Source of the DNA: a virus | IMG/VR virus record: IMGVR_UViG_3300033153_010600 | Coordinates: 1 to 61,344 of that record | Length of the DNA stretch: 61,344 nt | Direction: 5' to 3' (one strand) | Part shown: in pieces, positions 15,535 through 24,146 of the stretch | Layout of the letters: each line of letters starts with the position of its first letter | How positions within the stretch are numbered: position 1 is the stretch's first letter | Notes under the pieces: model-generated | What the model saw: only the letters and a program-made list of their open reading frames with translations | Told to the model about the DNA's origin: nothing | The model's database searches: none | Translations under genes and position numbers: made by a program

Positions 15535-16953
15535 CTACCACTTGGCGAACTGCTCCGCGATCTCTTCACAGGTGTCCGGGATCGCAACCATCTCGGCAGC
15601 ATCGCAGTAGGACGAAGGCCCCATCTTGTTGGCCACCGCGTCCATGTACATGCTGAATTTGCCCTCTAGCGTCGTAATACACACGTCGGGGACTACCTTT
15701 GCGAGCTGAACGGAAAACTCCTGCGCCACCACCGTGTCGATCGACACGTGTTGCAGATCGGCCTTGCGAACCCAGTCCATCCAGTCGGAATAGTCCCGGG
15801 GTTCTTTGCCCTGCGCCCGCCCCTCCGGTTTCCATCCCAGTAGCACCACGTCTAGCCCCATGCGCTCGGCATCGCGTATGCAGTATTCCGCGTACGGCGA
15901 CCCCAGAACGACATGGACCGCAAGTTTTCCCTTGGGCAGCTTCGCGTGGCAGCCTGCCTCCGCAAACTTGCAGATCTCCCAATTGCTCAGCGGCGAGAAC
16001 GCCACTCTTCCGGGATGCTCCCGCAACCATAGGACTATCGGGTCTTCGGCAGTCATCCAATCCAGCGAACCTGTAGAAAAGTTGGCGACGATGCCTTGGT
16101 GGGCCGCGGACTCCAAAATGCTCACGAAATGGGGATGCAGCGTCGGTTCGCCCCCACCAATGGCAATCTCGAAGACGTGCATTTCCCCTAATCGCCGTAG
16201 CAACTGGAAAATGTTGTCAAAGTTCGCGTGCTGCCCTTCAGCCGTTGATCCCTGATAGCAGTACGGACAGCCTCGCTCGCAACGGTCCGTGATTTTCAGG
16301 TCCACCAGTTCAGGCCACGTTGCCTTCTCGTAGATGGGATAATTATCGTGTTGCGCATCCGGATACGGCACGAGGTTGATGCGAATCTTGGTCCCGGTCT
16401 TCCGATTAAACAGCACCCACCAGTCGCCATCCTTTCTCGCAACAAGACTACCCCACTGCTCCGCGAGATTGTTAAGCCCGGGCGGATCAGCACAAGATCC
16501 CATGTCCAACAGCGGGCAGTATTCATCGACATTATCGTCGCCGCCGCATATCACGATACCGGATGTCAGGATATACTTCTCCAGATCCCGAACAAACTCG
16601 ATATTCAGCCCGCGCCCATCCCAGTTGTTCGGCAATGCCCAAGACGATTGGTGATCGACATAGGCGTTAAGGTGTCCGTGCTTGTCCAGCGGAGGCATCT
16701 TGACGCCGAACAACGATTCCACGACGCACTTCGCAGCGAACTTATCCCCAAGTATTCCCTTACACGTCATGTAGACCATTGCGGCGAGATATTTCGCCTT
16801 GGCCTCCGTTGTCGCGCAGACGAAGATGTCTCGCCCGAACGCGTATCTTCCGTCTTCGGGAGCCACGTCTTTGGTGTATCCCGGCAGCCATATTAGCGAA
16901 TGTGTGCTGCTGCTATTGGTCGCCAGGCCGACCCGAATGTTGGAAATTTGCAC
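15535..16953 (-). CDS. Radical-SAM protein, 472 aa
   Basis: The cluster motif CERGCPYCYQG and IGGGEPTLHP (the GGEP SAM-binding strand) are plain around the middle. The N-terminus has VGLATNSSSTHSLIWLPG, a signature seen in phage proteins of unknown role. GTG 16953 is taken as start because AAAGGAG stands 7 nt upstream; the frame is open further upstream through the promoter–handle element at 16971–17027. A peptide- or cofactor-modifying role is possible. Confidence 0.75.
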   Translation of the reverse strand: MQISNIRVGLATNSSSTHSLIWLPGYTKDVAPEDGRYAFGRDIFVCATTEAKAKYLAAMVYMTCKGILGDKFAAKCVVESLFGVKMPPLDKHGHLNAYVDHQSSWALPNNWDGRGLNIEFVRDLEKYILTSGIVICGGDDNVDEYCPLLDMGSCADPPGLNNLAEQWGSLVARKDGDWWVLFNRKTGTKIRINLVPYPDAQHDNYPIYEKATWPELVDLKITDRCERGCPYCYQGSTAEGQHANFDNIFQLLRRLGEMHVFEIAIGGGEPTLHPHFVSILESAAHQGIVANFSTGSLDWMTAEDPIVLWLREHPGRVAFSPLSNWEICKFAEAGCHAKLPKGKLAVHVVLGSPYAEYCIRDAERMGLDVVLLGWKPEGRAQGKEPRDYSDWMDWVRKADLQHVSIDTVVAQEFSVQLAKVVPDVCITTLEGKFSMYMDAVANKMGPSSYCDAAEMVAIPDTCEEIAEQFAKW

Positions 16954-16970
16954 AACACTCTCCTTTCCCC

Positions 16971-17027
16971 TTGCTACGTCCACCGAGGAATAGTACAATG
17001 CATTCGTGCTAAGAAGTGTGTTGCGAG
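16971..17027 (+). promoter_or_regulatory. Promoter–handle element
   Basis: TTGCTA (16971–16976), 17-bp spacer, TACAAT (16994–16999), then GAAGTGTGTTGCGAG at 17013–17027, beginning 14 nt after the -10 so that transcription would start just before it. It runs against the flanking minus-strand genes and encodes, on the other strand, the SQHTS tail of the gene at 17009. Confidence 0.65.
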
Positions 17028-17296
17028 TATTTGGCGATAGCCCGCCAATCCCGACGACTCATCAGCCGGCAGGCAATAACCGGTGAGTGCCTTCGGTCCT
17101 CCGGCTGGCGATACAGCCGCAGCCGGGCCGTTCGGCCGCCGACGTGCACGGTCAGGTCGACGTACCAGCCGTGCTCGTCCACTCGCGTTACCATTCCCTC
17201 GATCTGCGGGCCGCCGACCTCCTCGGCCACCGTCGCCCGGATCGTGTCGCCAGGCCGCAGGTCTACGTCGTATTGCTGATCAGTCAGCGTTAGCAC
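17009..17296 (-). CDS. Hypothetical protein, 95 aa
   Basis: Starts MLTLTDQQYDVDLRPGDTIR; β-rich, with DEHGWYVDLTVHVGGRTARLRL suggesting a small barrel. The last five residues (SQHTS) come from the complement of the handle element. Overlaps the next upstream gene by 17 nt. Confidence 0.6.
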   Translation of the reverse strand: MLTLTDQQYDVDLRPGDTIRATVAEEVGGPQIEGMVTRVDEHGWYVDLTVHVGGRTARLRLYRQPEDRRHSPVIACRLMSRRDWRAIAKYSQHTS

Positions 17297-17546
17297 GGCT
17301 CACCTCCAGATCCTCGGCCTGCTCGATGGCCGTCTTGAGTGATTGCCCTAAAGACCGAGCTTGCTCAAGCGTTAGAAAATGGGATACGCCTACGTCTTCG
17401 CCCGGCGCTTCCCTAATGACTACGCCTAGTACCAGTGCTTCCCGTGTCACGTCCGCCCTAAGCCGCAGCCCATGCGTCCTGATTCTGGGCCTATTGCACC
17501 CACTTGTGGCGCCAACCTGAAATTCCCATTTTGTCGATTCGCCCAT
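17280..17546 (-). CDS. Hypothetical protein, 88 aa
   Basis: Starts MGESTKWEFQVGATSG; no known domain. The C-terminal half is helical (SLGQSLKTAIEQAEDLEVSR). The start overlaps the stop of the gene at 17546–17911 and its end overlaps the next ATG, so it is part of a translationally coupled operon. Confidence 0.6.
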   Translation of the reverse strand: MGESTKWEFQVGATSGCNRPRIRTHGLRLRADVTREALVLGVVIREAPGEDVGVSHFLTLEQARSLGQSLKTAIEQAEDLEVSRANAD

Positions 17547-17911
17547 CATCCGCTCCTGTCAATCGCGGCCACCGGGTCGACCTCTGCCGGGAAATCAACC
17601 GGGACAGCCTGGTGTAGTTTCTCGGCCAAAGCATTGAGAGCGTCGATCGTTAAGTCTTCGCCGAACAACTCGCGAAACCGGGTCCGCACGGCGTCGCCGA
17701 CGAACAGCCTGTCGAGCTGGTGGTGCAGCATCCGGGTCACGTCCGGCGGGCAGAACAGCTCGACCCTTTGCTCGTCTGCTGCCTGGATACTGATGGCGAC
17801 GAAGTCCATCCCGCTCGGCCTGTTGCGGCAGTCGATCACGTCGGTGCCGCTCACGTCGTGCACGTTGATCTTGTCCAGTCGCCCGTCGTTGTAATGCATC
17901 TCGATACTCAT
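17546..17911 (-). CDS. Hypothetical protein, 121 aa
   Basis: Starts MSIEMHYNDGRLDKINVHDV. Moderately acidic, with a predicted β N-terminal half and a helical C-terminal half (TIDALNALAEKLHQA). Operon member between the zinc-finger gene (17908) and the gene at 17280, with 4-nt overlap upstream. Function unknown. Confidence 0.6.
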   Translation of the reverse strand: MSIEMHYNDGRLDKINVHDVSGTDVIDCRNRPSGMDFVAISIQAADEQRVELFCPPDVTRMLHHQLDRLFVGDAVRTRFRELFGEDLTIDALNALAEKLHQAVPVDFPAEVDPVAAIDRSG

Positions 17912-18201
17912 GCGTTCGCTCCCATTGCTTCGGCCACGGTCCGCCGCCCTATCGCCCGGGGGACGCCGCCGCCTTCGCCTCGTAGATAGTCCCGCAGCCG
18001 CCCCGCGCAACATCCGGAGCAGACTGCCCACCATTCGCCCCCCTCCCGGAAGTGCTGCCGAAAATACCCCAGCGGCCGGCCGCAGCAGTCGCACGACTTG
18101 CGGCCGTCGAGATCGTGCCGCCGCCTCCGCTCCTGGTGCTCGGCCTCGATCACGTCTAGCAGCACCGACGGTGCCGCAATGCGGTGTTCTGGTCGCGTCA
18201 T
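17908..18201 (-). CDS. Zinc-finger hypothetical protein, 97 aa
   Basis: CDCCGRPLGYFR...CSGCCAGRLRDYL gives two cysteine pairs (about residues 37–66). ATG 18201 follows GGAGGGCGAGGAC. It is the first gene of the 17.0–18.2 kb operon and sits behind a palindromic promoter region. Confidence 0.65.
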   Translation of the reverse strand: MTRPEHRIAAPSVLLDVIEAEHQERRRRHDLDGRKSCDCCGRPLGYFRQHFREGGEWWAVCSGCCAGRLRDYLRGEGGGVPRAIGRRTVAEAMGANA

Positions 18202-18239
18202 GTCCTCGCCCTCCATTTTCGTGGTTTCGCACTCACTCG

Positions 18240-18296
18240 CAACACATTCCTAAGCCATACGATACCAGATAGACATCGTATGTCAATAGTCTATCG
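18240..18296 (-). promoter_or_regulatory. Promoter with palindromic operator and handle
   Basis: On the minus strand TTGACA and TATCGT are 16 bp apart, within the inverted repeat GATAGAC...GTCTATC (about 18269–18295). The transcript then carries GGAATGTGTTGCGAG (a handle variant) before the ATG at 18201. This is a sense-oriented promoter–handle leader under likely repressor control. Confidence 0.6.
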
Positions 18297-18358
18297 GGTA
18301 TTTTGCCAAAATAAATTCGGCAATCGCCGTAAGTTGTTGTCGGAGTTGAGGTTAGGAG

Positions 18359-18523
18359 TCACGACATACGCTTGCCCAGGGCCTGGATGACCAGAAAATC
18401 GGACACGCTCCGGCTCGTGGCCCGGGCACGCTGGCTCAGCTCCCTCCGCTCGCGGGCCGTGACCCGGATTAGAATCGCCTTGTTTCGCCGCTCCGCCGGC
18501 GACTTCCGCCTATTGTCCGCCAT
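18359..18523 (-). CDS. Ribbon-helix-helix-like small protein, 54 aa
   Basis: MADNRRKSPAERRNKAILIR, then VTARERRELSQRARATSRSV and SDFLVIQAL. The β-strand plus two helices resembles MobC/NikA- or antitoxin-type RHH DNA-binding proteins. No toxin partner is apparent. Its ATG lies at the edge of the promoter–handle element 18535–18591. Confidence 0.6.
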   Translation of the reverse strand: MADNRRKSPAERRNKAILIRVTARERRELSQRARATSRSVSDFLVIQALGKRMS

Positions 18524-18534
18524 GTCGCCACCTC

Positions 18535-18591
18535 TTGCTACGTCTACCGGAGAATGGTGCAATACAATTATACTGAGAAGTATGTTGCGAG
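18535..18591 (+). promoter_or_regulatory. Promoter–handle element
   Basis: TTGCTA (18535–18540), 17 bp, TGCAAT (18558–18563), then GAAGTATGTTGCGAG (18577–18591). Same layout and spacing as the element at 16971, with divergent single bases. Confidence 0.6.
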
Positions 18592-18619
18592 CGAGCGCTC
18601 CGCCGCGACGAACAGCCCC

Positions 18620-19195
18620 TCACCACTCCAGCGTCGGCTCGCCCCCGCCGATACCGATGGAGGTGGTCGTGTCGACGTACTCGGCAGACGCAGGCTGGTC
18701 GGCCGTCTGCGAGTTGTACGCGCCGAGCAACCACGGGATAGCGGTTCCGAGCCCGCCGCCGGCTAGCAGACCAGCCGCAACGTACGGTAGAGCTTTGGCT
18801 ACGAGGCCCTTTTCGGGGCTTGCTGTAGCGGGCTGCCCAGGTTGACCCGCGGGACCAGCCGGCTCGTGTATATGCACGTCGCGCGCAGCCATGATTCGCA
18901 TCGGGTTATCTTCCTCCGGCGGCCCAGATCCCCCGTCCTTTTTCCCGTAGAACAGATCTCGATGCAACGCCTTGGACTGCTCTCGCACCATTCGGTTTTC
19001 TTCCTCCATGCCGCCGACGATTGCGTCGAGTCCAACCATGCGAGTCAACCTTGCGAGTCCCGCTTTGCTCTCAAGTGCTTCAGTCACCGCCGCTTTCGCC
19101 GCCTCCAAGGGATTCGGCGAACTCGTCGACGAGTCGGTCGTAGTTGGTGAAGTCACCGCTAGTTGCTCCCGCGACAAAGGCTTTTCGGATGGCAT
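18620..19195 (-). CDS. Hypothetical protein with glycine-rich hydrophobic segment, 191 aa
   Basis: Starts MPSEKPLSREQLAVTSPTTT; Ser/Thr-rich N-terminus, central coiled-coil (MEEENRMVREQSKALHRDL), short collagen-like GPAGQPGQP, then a hydrophobic AAGLLAGGGLG segment. It overlaps the next upstream gene. It belongs to a block of structural or secreted proteins (18.6–23.2 kb). Confidence 0.6.
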   Translation of the reverse strand: MPSEKPLSREQLAVTSPTTTDSSTSSPNPLEAAKAAVTEALESKAGLARLTRMVGLDAIVGGMEEENRMVREQSKALHRDLFYGKKDGGSGPPEEDNPMRIMAARDVHIHEPAGPAGQPGQPATASPEKGLVAKALPYVAAGLLAGGGLGTAIPWLLGAYNSQTADQPASAEYVDTTTSIGIGGGEPTLEW

Positions 19196-19430
19196 CGGCT
19201 CGGTCCGCGATCCGCTTCCGCCGAAGCGCGCTGTCCTCCACGGTTTCTGATTCTCGCAGATAATCGACCAACTCCCCCATGATGGAAAGCATGTTGGCCG
19301 TTACCTTCGCGATCACCGCAGCCGCTTGGGCCTTGCGGTCGGTCGCAAACTCCGCCGCAGAAAACAACTTTTCGGCCGTAGCGTTGTTCTCCGCGGCGCG
19401 TTTGCGGAAATCGTCTCCCAAGCCGCTCAT
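19080..19430 (-). CDS. Hypothetical helical protein, 116 aa
   Basis: Starts MSGLGDDFRKRAAENNATAE; strongly helical and Ala-rich throughout, no cysteines, ending in a Gly-rich tail. Overlaps the gene at 18620 by 116 nt in another frame; the overlap is long, so the downstream gene may start later than annotated. Function unknown. Confidence 0.55.
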   Translation of the reverse strand: MSGLGDDFRKRAAENNATAEKLFSAAEFATDRKAQAAAVIAKVTANMLSIMGELVDYLRESETVEDSALRRKRIADRADAIRKAFVAGATSGDFTNYDRLVDEFAESLGGGESGGD

Positions 19431-19439
19431 GTTGACCCC

Positions 19440-19631
19440 TTACGGCAAGAGGAGCACTTTGTCGATGGCCCGAGCCTCGGCCGGTCCAGGTTCATCGGCA
19501 ACTTTGATGGCCACCGCACGGAGGGTCCGGTTCGCATGGCCGATGCCGGCCCGAACCGAATTGATGTGCTTCTGATGGCTCAAGTGGGCCGACGTCTTGA
19601 TGAGTGTTTTGACGTTCTCAGGAAGTGCCAT
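19440..19631 (-). CDS. Hypothetical protein, 63 aa
   Basis: Starts MALPENVKTLIKTSAHLSHQ; small basic helical protein between two genes of the same operon. No domain recognised. Confidence 0.55.
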   Translation of the reverse strand: MALPENVKTLIKTSAHLSHQKHINSVRAGIGHANRTLRAVAIKVADEPGPAEARAIDKVLLLP

Positions 19632-19701
19632 AGTCTGTACGCTCCTATTTCAGCGAAGAAGAACTTGGTACGTTCACACGAAAGGCATGGTCGCTAGGCG
19701 A

Positions 19702-19995
19702 TCACGGCTTCTTTTTCATAATCACCTCGGCCGCCGCCGCTTCGATGGGGCCAACTTCATCGAACTTGCGCCCAGAGGCAAAGTCAACAATCTGGCCCAT
19801 CGTCTCTTCGTTGGCCGCCTGGTCTTCGACAAAAGCCGTGTGCCCCTTGGCCATGTCTTCAATAATGACCTGGAGGCAATCGCCATCAATGTCGCCACTG
19901 GCGTGTTCTTCCAAAACTGTACTCACTGCGTCATCTCCTTGCCCGTCGCCGGGCGTTACGGTGTTGATGGTCGCGGGTGCCACGTCGCACCTCAC
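19702..19995 (-). CDS. Hypothetical acidic protein, 97 aa
   Basis: Starts [20 protein letters not shown]; acidic, ending [14 protein letters not shown]. The start overlaps the end of the protease–collagen gene by 4 nt (coupling). No domain recognised. Confidence 0.55.
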   Translation of the reverse strand: MRCDVAPATINTVTPGDGQGDDAVSTVLEEHASGDIDGDCLQVIIEDMAKGHTAFVEDQAANEETMGQIVDFASGRKFDEVGPIEAAAAEVIMKKKP

Positions 19996-21335
19996 TTCAA
20001 TGCTTCGGGTTTTACAAGATCACGAACCGCTTTCGTGATTGACTCTTCGTATATCGTGAGCACGTCGGCAAGATGAACCTGCTCGATCGCGGTAATAGGA
20101 CCGTCCTTCTGGTCTCGATGTTGGACTTCGATCCCCGGCAAGCGAACATCGGAGCCGGGTTTCAGTTCAGCCTTCCAGTATTCATAGCCGCCCTTCTCGG
20201 GGCGTTCCGCAGAACGCAGAGTAATCGGCGGTATCCTCGCAATCACCTGTGTGGTTAGCTTGTCAAGATCAATCGTGGGGGCCGCGCTGATCGCTCCACC
20301 CGGCAGTCCTTGCGGCCCCGGAGGGCCTCGCTCGCCCGGCGCCCCCGGCAAGCCCATCGGCCCACGCTCGCCAGGCGGTCCTTGCGGCCCCCGGGGTCCC
20401 GGCTCGCCTTTCCCAGCAGTGCTTTCGACAGCGGCAAGTCGCTTTGCAAGGCTGTCGATCTGCGCCGCCAGTGCATGTTGGGCCTCCAAAAAATCCTTCA
20501 ACTGGGACGCCGACGGAGACGGAAGTGTCGTCGAGGGCGGAGGCTGCGAAGGCGGCACTTCCTCGGTATGGTAGCCGCCACCTTGGGGTTGCGGCACAGG
20601 AGTAGGCGTTGTCGGCCGGCGCCGAATCGTCCCGTAATTCGGCGCCGGCCGACAGATATAGCCTGGAGGGCAAGTGTAGTTCGGACTCGCCCCAGGATAG
20701 GGACGGATCTGTCGTGATCCGCTCCCGCAGCGGCGAAGGAGATTGCGTAGCCGTTCGCCAAACGTGCCGACGAAAGTTCGGCCGTCCGTGCCCCAAAACA
20801 CGGCTACCAATTCGCCCCGCTCGTTGAAAATCGGCCCGCCTGAATCGCCGTTGCGAAGCGATCCACGGACTTCGATCATTTCGCTGGTCGTAGTGCCGGT
20901 CGTGTTGACCCGCCCAATCATCGTACCCCGACACTCACGATAAGTGGAATCTGGGCCCCAGCCCGCTCCGATAAGCGTATCGCCAGGTTGTGGCGGCGTG
21001 TCGGCCAACTTCACCGTCGCGATCTTCGGCAAAAAGGCGCATTGCAGAACAGCCAGATCCCACACTAGATCACGGCCAACCAGTTGGAGACCGCGCATGG
21101 AGCCCGTTGTCCACCGTGCCTGGATCTCTACGACCCCATCGTTGAACAGGTGGGAGGCCGTCAACACGAGCCCGTCGCCAACATAGGTGCCCGAACCGTA
21201 GCTATTCGTCCCGTTGCCGTGCACTACGCCAATCCGGCAGACGGAGGGATGAGGAGTTGCGCCATGCGCTGCCGCGGCCAGAATCGCCAGCACGGCGAGC
21301 ACGTAGACGATGAGTTCTGCGGCCCAGGATTTCAT
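19992..21335 (-). CDS. Trypsin-like serine protease with collagen-like stalk, 447 aa
   Basis: An N-terminal hydrophobic segment (residues about 7–22, ending AAAHGA) looks like a signal or anchor. The catalytic triad is visible: TASHLF (His), DLAVLQ (Asp), GDSGGPIF (Ser). A Pro/Thr-rich linker leads to a helical stretch ([20 protein letters not shown]) and about 14 Gly-X-Y triplets ([17 protein letters not shown] and onward), then a C-terminal domain. Collagen-like stalks are common in phage fibres, so this may be a virion-attached or exported protease (inference). Confidence 0.8.
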   Translation of the reverse strand: MKSWAAELIVYVLAVLAILAAAAHGATPHPSVCRIGVVHGNGTNSYGSGTYVGDGLVLTASHLFNDGVVEIQARWTTGSMRGLQLVGRDLVWDLAVLQCAFLPKIATVKLADTPPQPGDTLIGAGWGPDSTYRECRGTMIGRVNTTGTTTSEMIEVRGSLRNGDSGGPIFNERGELVAVFWGTDGRTFVGTFGERLRNLLRRCGSGSRQIRPYPGASPNYTCPPGYICRPAPNYGTIRRRPTTPTPVPQPQGGGYHTEEVPPSQPPPSTTLPSPSASQLKDFLEAQHALAAQIDSLAKRLAAVESTAGKGEPGPRGPQGPPGERGPMGLPGAPGERGPPGPQGLPGGAISAAPTIDLDKLTTQVIARIPPITLRSAERPEKGGYEYWKAELKPGSDVRLPGIEVQHRDQKDGPITAIEQVHLADVLTIYEESITKAVRDLVKPEALK

Positions 21336-21739
21336 CGGTCAATCCTCTCCACGTACAACGGCATCCCCAGTTTCGCGCACACCGCCTGGCATCGCCAGAC
21401 GAACCGTTCTTCGCCATCTTCGACAAGCAGTAATACGGCCGGCTGCTTCCGCAGCACCAACCCGTAGTATTGGCCTTGGCCGATTGCTTCTGCCCACTTC
21501 TTAGCACGATCTACTTCAATCGCCTCCGTCTCGGTCACGAGGTCGCACCGCGAGCGATCCCACAACATTACTTCCGTTTCGGCTCCGTACTTGTCGGCCA
21601 GCCGTTCGCACCAGTCGTGTTCGGACAGCTTTACGTCGGTGCTGGATCTTGCACTCGTGGGGCGTCCGGCGATGATCGCCAAAATGACGGCCAACCCAAA
21701 CAGACTCATCACGATGGCTTCTGTTGTTGACAGCTTCAT
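21332..21739 (-). CDS. Membrane-anchored nuclease-like protein, 135 aa
   Basis: A single N-terminal hydrophobic helix ([16 protein letters not shown]), then [19 protein letters not shown]...[12 protein letters not shown], which resembles the D-x-x-x-E-x-E-V-D core seen in PD-(D/E)XK-like proteins of environmental phages and bacteria. Activity unproven. The start lies 15 nt from the end of the next gene, and its stop overlaps the protease ATG. Confidence 0.6.
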   Translation of the reverse strand: MKLSTTEAIVMSLFGLAVILAIIAGRPTSARSSTDVKLSEHDWCERLADKYGAETEVMLWDRSRCDLVTETEAIEVDRAKKWAEAIGQGQYYGLVLRKQPAVLLLVEDGEERFVWRCQAVCAKLGMPLYVERIDR

Positions 21740-21754
21740 CGCCTTGGCCTTTCG

Positions 21755-22714
21755 CTATTCCAAACGAAATCTGAACAGTTTTCCGTTTAGGTAGCGTGGT
21801 GTATATCCTCTCGCTTCCGTCTCCGCTGGCGTAGGCGATTTCCTTTTTCCCGCCGACGCAAACCCCGCCGGATTCAATTCGAGGGGAATCTTCTCAACGA
21901 CTTCCTTTGTCGGTCGCGGTAGTTTCGGATCGAAAAGCCACTCGACTCCGATTTCCTTTGCCCAGATACGAACGCTCCGCACAGGAACAACCCAATGAAA
22001 CGAGTCGCCACCACCACGAAGACCAAGGGTAATCATCCCTACCCATCGCCCGTCGCTACGCAAAGCGACAAGGCCGCCGGACGATCCGGGCAACCCTGCA
22101 CAATCCGTCTGATCGAATATGCCATGTTGCGAGCCGCCGAAATCAGGAATGCGAACACCGAGACGACTCAGAATCCCCGAAGTGAGTGAACAAGTCCCGC
22201 CAATTTCTTTTCCGCCAGGCGCGCCAGCGTGATAAAGCGGCGTCCCCGGCGCCGGAATCGTTTCGTCCAAGTACATCTCGCCGCCGACTTTCGTAAAGTC
22301 ACCCTTGCGAACGCGCAATAGGGCGATGTCCCTCGCAGGATCAACGTTCACGACCTTTGCATCGTATTTGATTTCCCCCACGCCACGGCCGTTCTCAACC
22401 TGTTCCTGGACTATCTGGGCGTCCCGGTAGCGGATCTGCTTACGCTCTTCGCCATCCGAACCAATGACGGTTTTGATTTCCCGCAACTTCTCGACCACAT
22501 GATGAGCCGTGAGTATCCAAACTGTTGGCGTCTTCTCGATCTCGCTCAAGAAAATCGTGCCCGAACCTTGCCCATCATTCGGACAGACGACATTGACCGA
22601 GATAGACTGCAAATATGGTCCGACTTCTTCGGGCTTGCGTTGACCCTTGGCGGGAATCGCCAGCACGACGAACATACAGACGGCGAGTTCAGCAGACTTT
22701 AGCCAGATTGCCAT
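21755..22714 (-). CDS. Secreted trypsin-like serine protease, 319 aa
   Basis: Signal-like N-terminus (AELAVCMFVVLAIPAKG). Triad motifs: LTAHHVVEKL (His), ARDIALLRV (Asp), GLPGSSGGLVAL (Ser). The second protease of this block; it is shorter than the first and lacks a collagen stalk. Start ATG 22714 overlaps the stop of the upstream gene (ATGTGATG). Confidence 0.8.
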   Translation of the reverse strand: MAIWLKSAELAVCMFVVLAIPAKGQRKPEEVGPYLQSISVNVVCPNDGQGSGTIFLSEIEKTPTVWILTAHHVVEKLREIKTVIGSDGEERKQIRYRDAQIVQEQVENGRGVGEIKYDAKVVNVDPARDIALLRVRKGDFTKVGGEMYLDETIPAPGTPLYHAGAPGGKEIGGTCSLTSGILSRLGVRIPDFGGSQHGIFDQTDCAGLPGSSGGLVALRSDGRWVGMITLGLRGGGDSFHWVVPVRSVRIWAKEIGVEWLFDPKLPRPTKEVVEKIPLELNPAGFASAGKRKSPTPAETEARGYTPRYLNGKLFRFRLE

Positions 22715-23184
22715 CACATCACCTCCATCTGTCCAGTATATCGCATCCGCGTGCTCGTCCCGAGCAGCCCCGGCGATGTCCGCCACGGCTCGGCGTTCAC
22801 CAACGGCTCGCCAATCGACGCGCACGCCGCCTGCAATATCTCCGAGCAAAACCACCAGCCCGGCTTATCGCACCGCCTGCGGACGGCAAATCCGAGTATC
22901 CCCCAAAGGTCGTATCGCTCGCCCTCGTGCCGCTCGTAGAACGCCGTCACCGCGTCGGCCTTCGCCGGGTCCCGCTCGAAGTCGGCCTGGTACACGTCGA
23001 TCACCGTCCCGGGCGTGTGCCCCCGGGACAGCCCAGGAACGATCCTAACGCCATCCGGCCACCACGCCTCGCACACCCGGGCGTCCCCCCGCGTAAGCCA
23101 CGCAGCGTGCGAGTAGGGGCTCCAGGTACGCCACTGGATCAGGCGGGAGAGCCAAGACTTGCCGCGGTAGAGCAGGACAGCCAT
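22714..23184 (-). CDS. Papain-fold (NlpC/P60-like, YiiX-type) hydrolase, 156 aa
   Basis: SPYSHAAWLT supplies a candidate catalytic His and WFCSEILQAA a candidate Cys, in the permuted order of YiiX/LRAT-type NlpC/P60 enzymes. May cleave peptidoglycan peptides or acyl bonds during lysis or entry. ATG 23184 stands only 3 nt after a handle variant (GGAGTGTGTTGCGAG, 23187–23201), so the element is the whole proximal leader. Confidence 0.65.
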   Translation of the reverse strand: MAVLLYRGKSWLSRLIQWRTWSPYSHAAWLTRGDARVCEAWWPDGVRIVPGLSRGHTPGTVIDVYQADFERDPAKADAVTAFYERHEGERYDLWGILGFAVRRRCDKPGWWFCSEILQAACASIGEPLVNAEPWRTSPGLLGTSTRMRYTGQMEVM

Positions 23185-23186
23185 CC

Positions 23187-23260
23187 TCGCAACACACTCC
23201 GGAGAAATCTTACATTCCCATATAGTCTAGCACTGTGCTAGCACCCTGTCAACTCTAGAG
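23187..23260 (-). promoter_or_regulatory. Promoter–handle leader of the hydrolase operon
   Basis: On the minus strand TTGACA, 17 bp, TAGACT, then a short leader ending GGAGTGTGTTGCGAG directly before ATG 23184. A perfect palindrome CTAGCACTGTGCTAG (about 23228–23242) lies in the spacer and could be an operator. Confidence 0.6.
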
Positions 23261-23537
23261 CCCCCCCTTCCGGGGCTCTCCCTGGCCTGCCGGCTGCCGT
23301 TTGCCGTGACTCGTCCGTCCCTACTGTCGTGTGCCAGGTGTGTTGGCCTGACAGGGCTGTGGATTCGACGGGTTGTCGCATGCTGCGGGTTTCGCCCCAC
23401 CGGGATGCAGGGGTTGGCAGAGCCCGGAATTATGGTTTTGCCCATCTATCCACTCCCCCCTGGGCGGCGGGGGGTTCCGGTCGCGGTCTGGCCGCTCTAG
23501 CCCTTCGGTCGATTTGGACCGATTCGACAAAATAGTC

Positions 23538-23567
23538 TTGCTACGTCCACCGAGGATATGGTACAAT
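23538..23567 (+). promoter_or_regulatory. Promoter of the 23.6-kb RNA
   Basis: TTGCTA (23538–23543), 18 bp, TACAAT (23562–23567). Same upstream sequence as the promoter–handle elements at 16971 and 18535, but the handle is reduced to GCGAG. Confidence 0.65.
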
Positions 23568-23572
23568 GCAGT

Positions 23573-23775
23573 TGTGCTGCGAGTGAGTACCCGATAACGC
23601 ACCGCTTTTTTGGAGAAAGGGCACGGCCCATAACCCGCGACGGATGGATTGCCGTCGCGTCCTCTGAGTTCAGGACGAACGAGTCTGGCGGTCGGGGGAT
23701 GGCACCCCGCGTACCGCCGAAGTTTGCTGGACGGCCGGTTGATCCACGAGGTTGGCCGGCCGTTCTGTTTTCCAT
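23573..23775 (+). ncRNA. Multi-hairpin non-coding RNA with its own promoter and terminator
   Basis: Downstream of the promoter at 23538 there are four consecutive stems: CGCGACGG/CCGTCGCG (23636–23659), GTCCT/AGGAC (23659–23676), GGCGGT..CGGGG/CCCCG..ACCGCC (23687–23718) and ACGGCCGG/CCGGCCGT (23731–23763). The last is followed by TCTGTTTT and acts like an intrinsic terminator. No ORF here is plausible. Possible roles include a guide-RNA scaffold for the array system or a phage regulatory RNA. Confidence 0.65.
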
Positions 23776-23819
23776 AGGCGCTCCGTTTGGTTTGGGGGGG
23801 AAAAACAGCATCCAGACGG

Positions 23820-23995
23820 GGCCGGCAGCGGACGCCCCGGAGTGGGTTCGCAGTTCCGCCAGCCCCGCCGCCGGGGGTATATCCAGAAAGAGCAGGGGCC
23901 CCCGGCAGGCAATTCCTGCTGCGGGGGCCCCAAAAAACCGCAACCGACGGGAGATTCGGTTGTACTATGGGCGTTTTGTGTGGTATACTGCTAGT
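23820..23995. other. GC-rich hairpin region and plus-strand promoter
   Basis: A very long inverted repeat GGGGCCCCCG..CGGGGGCCCC (about 23895–23932) with a nearby A6 run. On the plus strand TTGTAC (23960–23965), 18 bp, TATACT (23984–23989) forms a promoter for the small RNA below. No coding potential seen. Confidence 0.45.
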
Positions 23996-23996
23996 A

Positions 23997-24060
23997 GGCA
24001 TAGGTGGTGTTGCACCTTGTCTCACCGGCTCGGGGCCTCTCACCCGCGAGCCTCTTTTCT
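23997..24060 (+). ncRNA. Short RNA ending at an intrinsic terminator
   Basis: The predicted start is about 8 nt after TATACT (23984–23989). The stem GGCTCGGGG/CCC-G-CGAGCC (24027–24052) is followed by TCTTTTCT. Predicted length is about 60 nt. Function unknown; it lies between the 23.6-kb RNA and a minus-strand handle at 24127–24141. Confidence 0.45.
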
Positions 24061-24146
24061 TTCCTTGGCTGGTTGATCGAACCTCATGCCGTCCATTCTA
24101 CCATAGCCGTCGGGCCATGTCTACACCTCGCAACACACTTCAATTC

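Noticed and set aside
23321-24076. ORFs of 148–240 aa on both strands around the 23.6-kb RNA
   Set aside because: Composition is dictated by GC-rich stems; frames on both strands are equally open and none has a start signal or domain.
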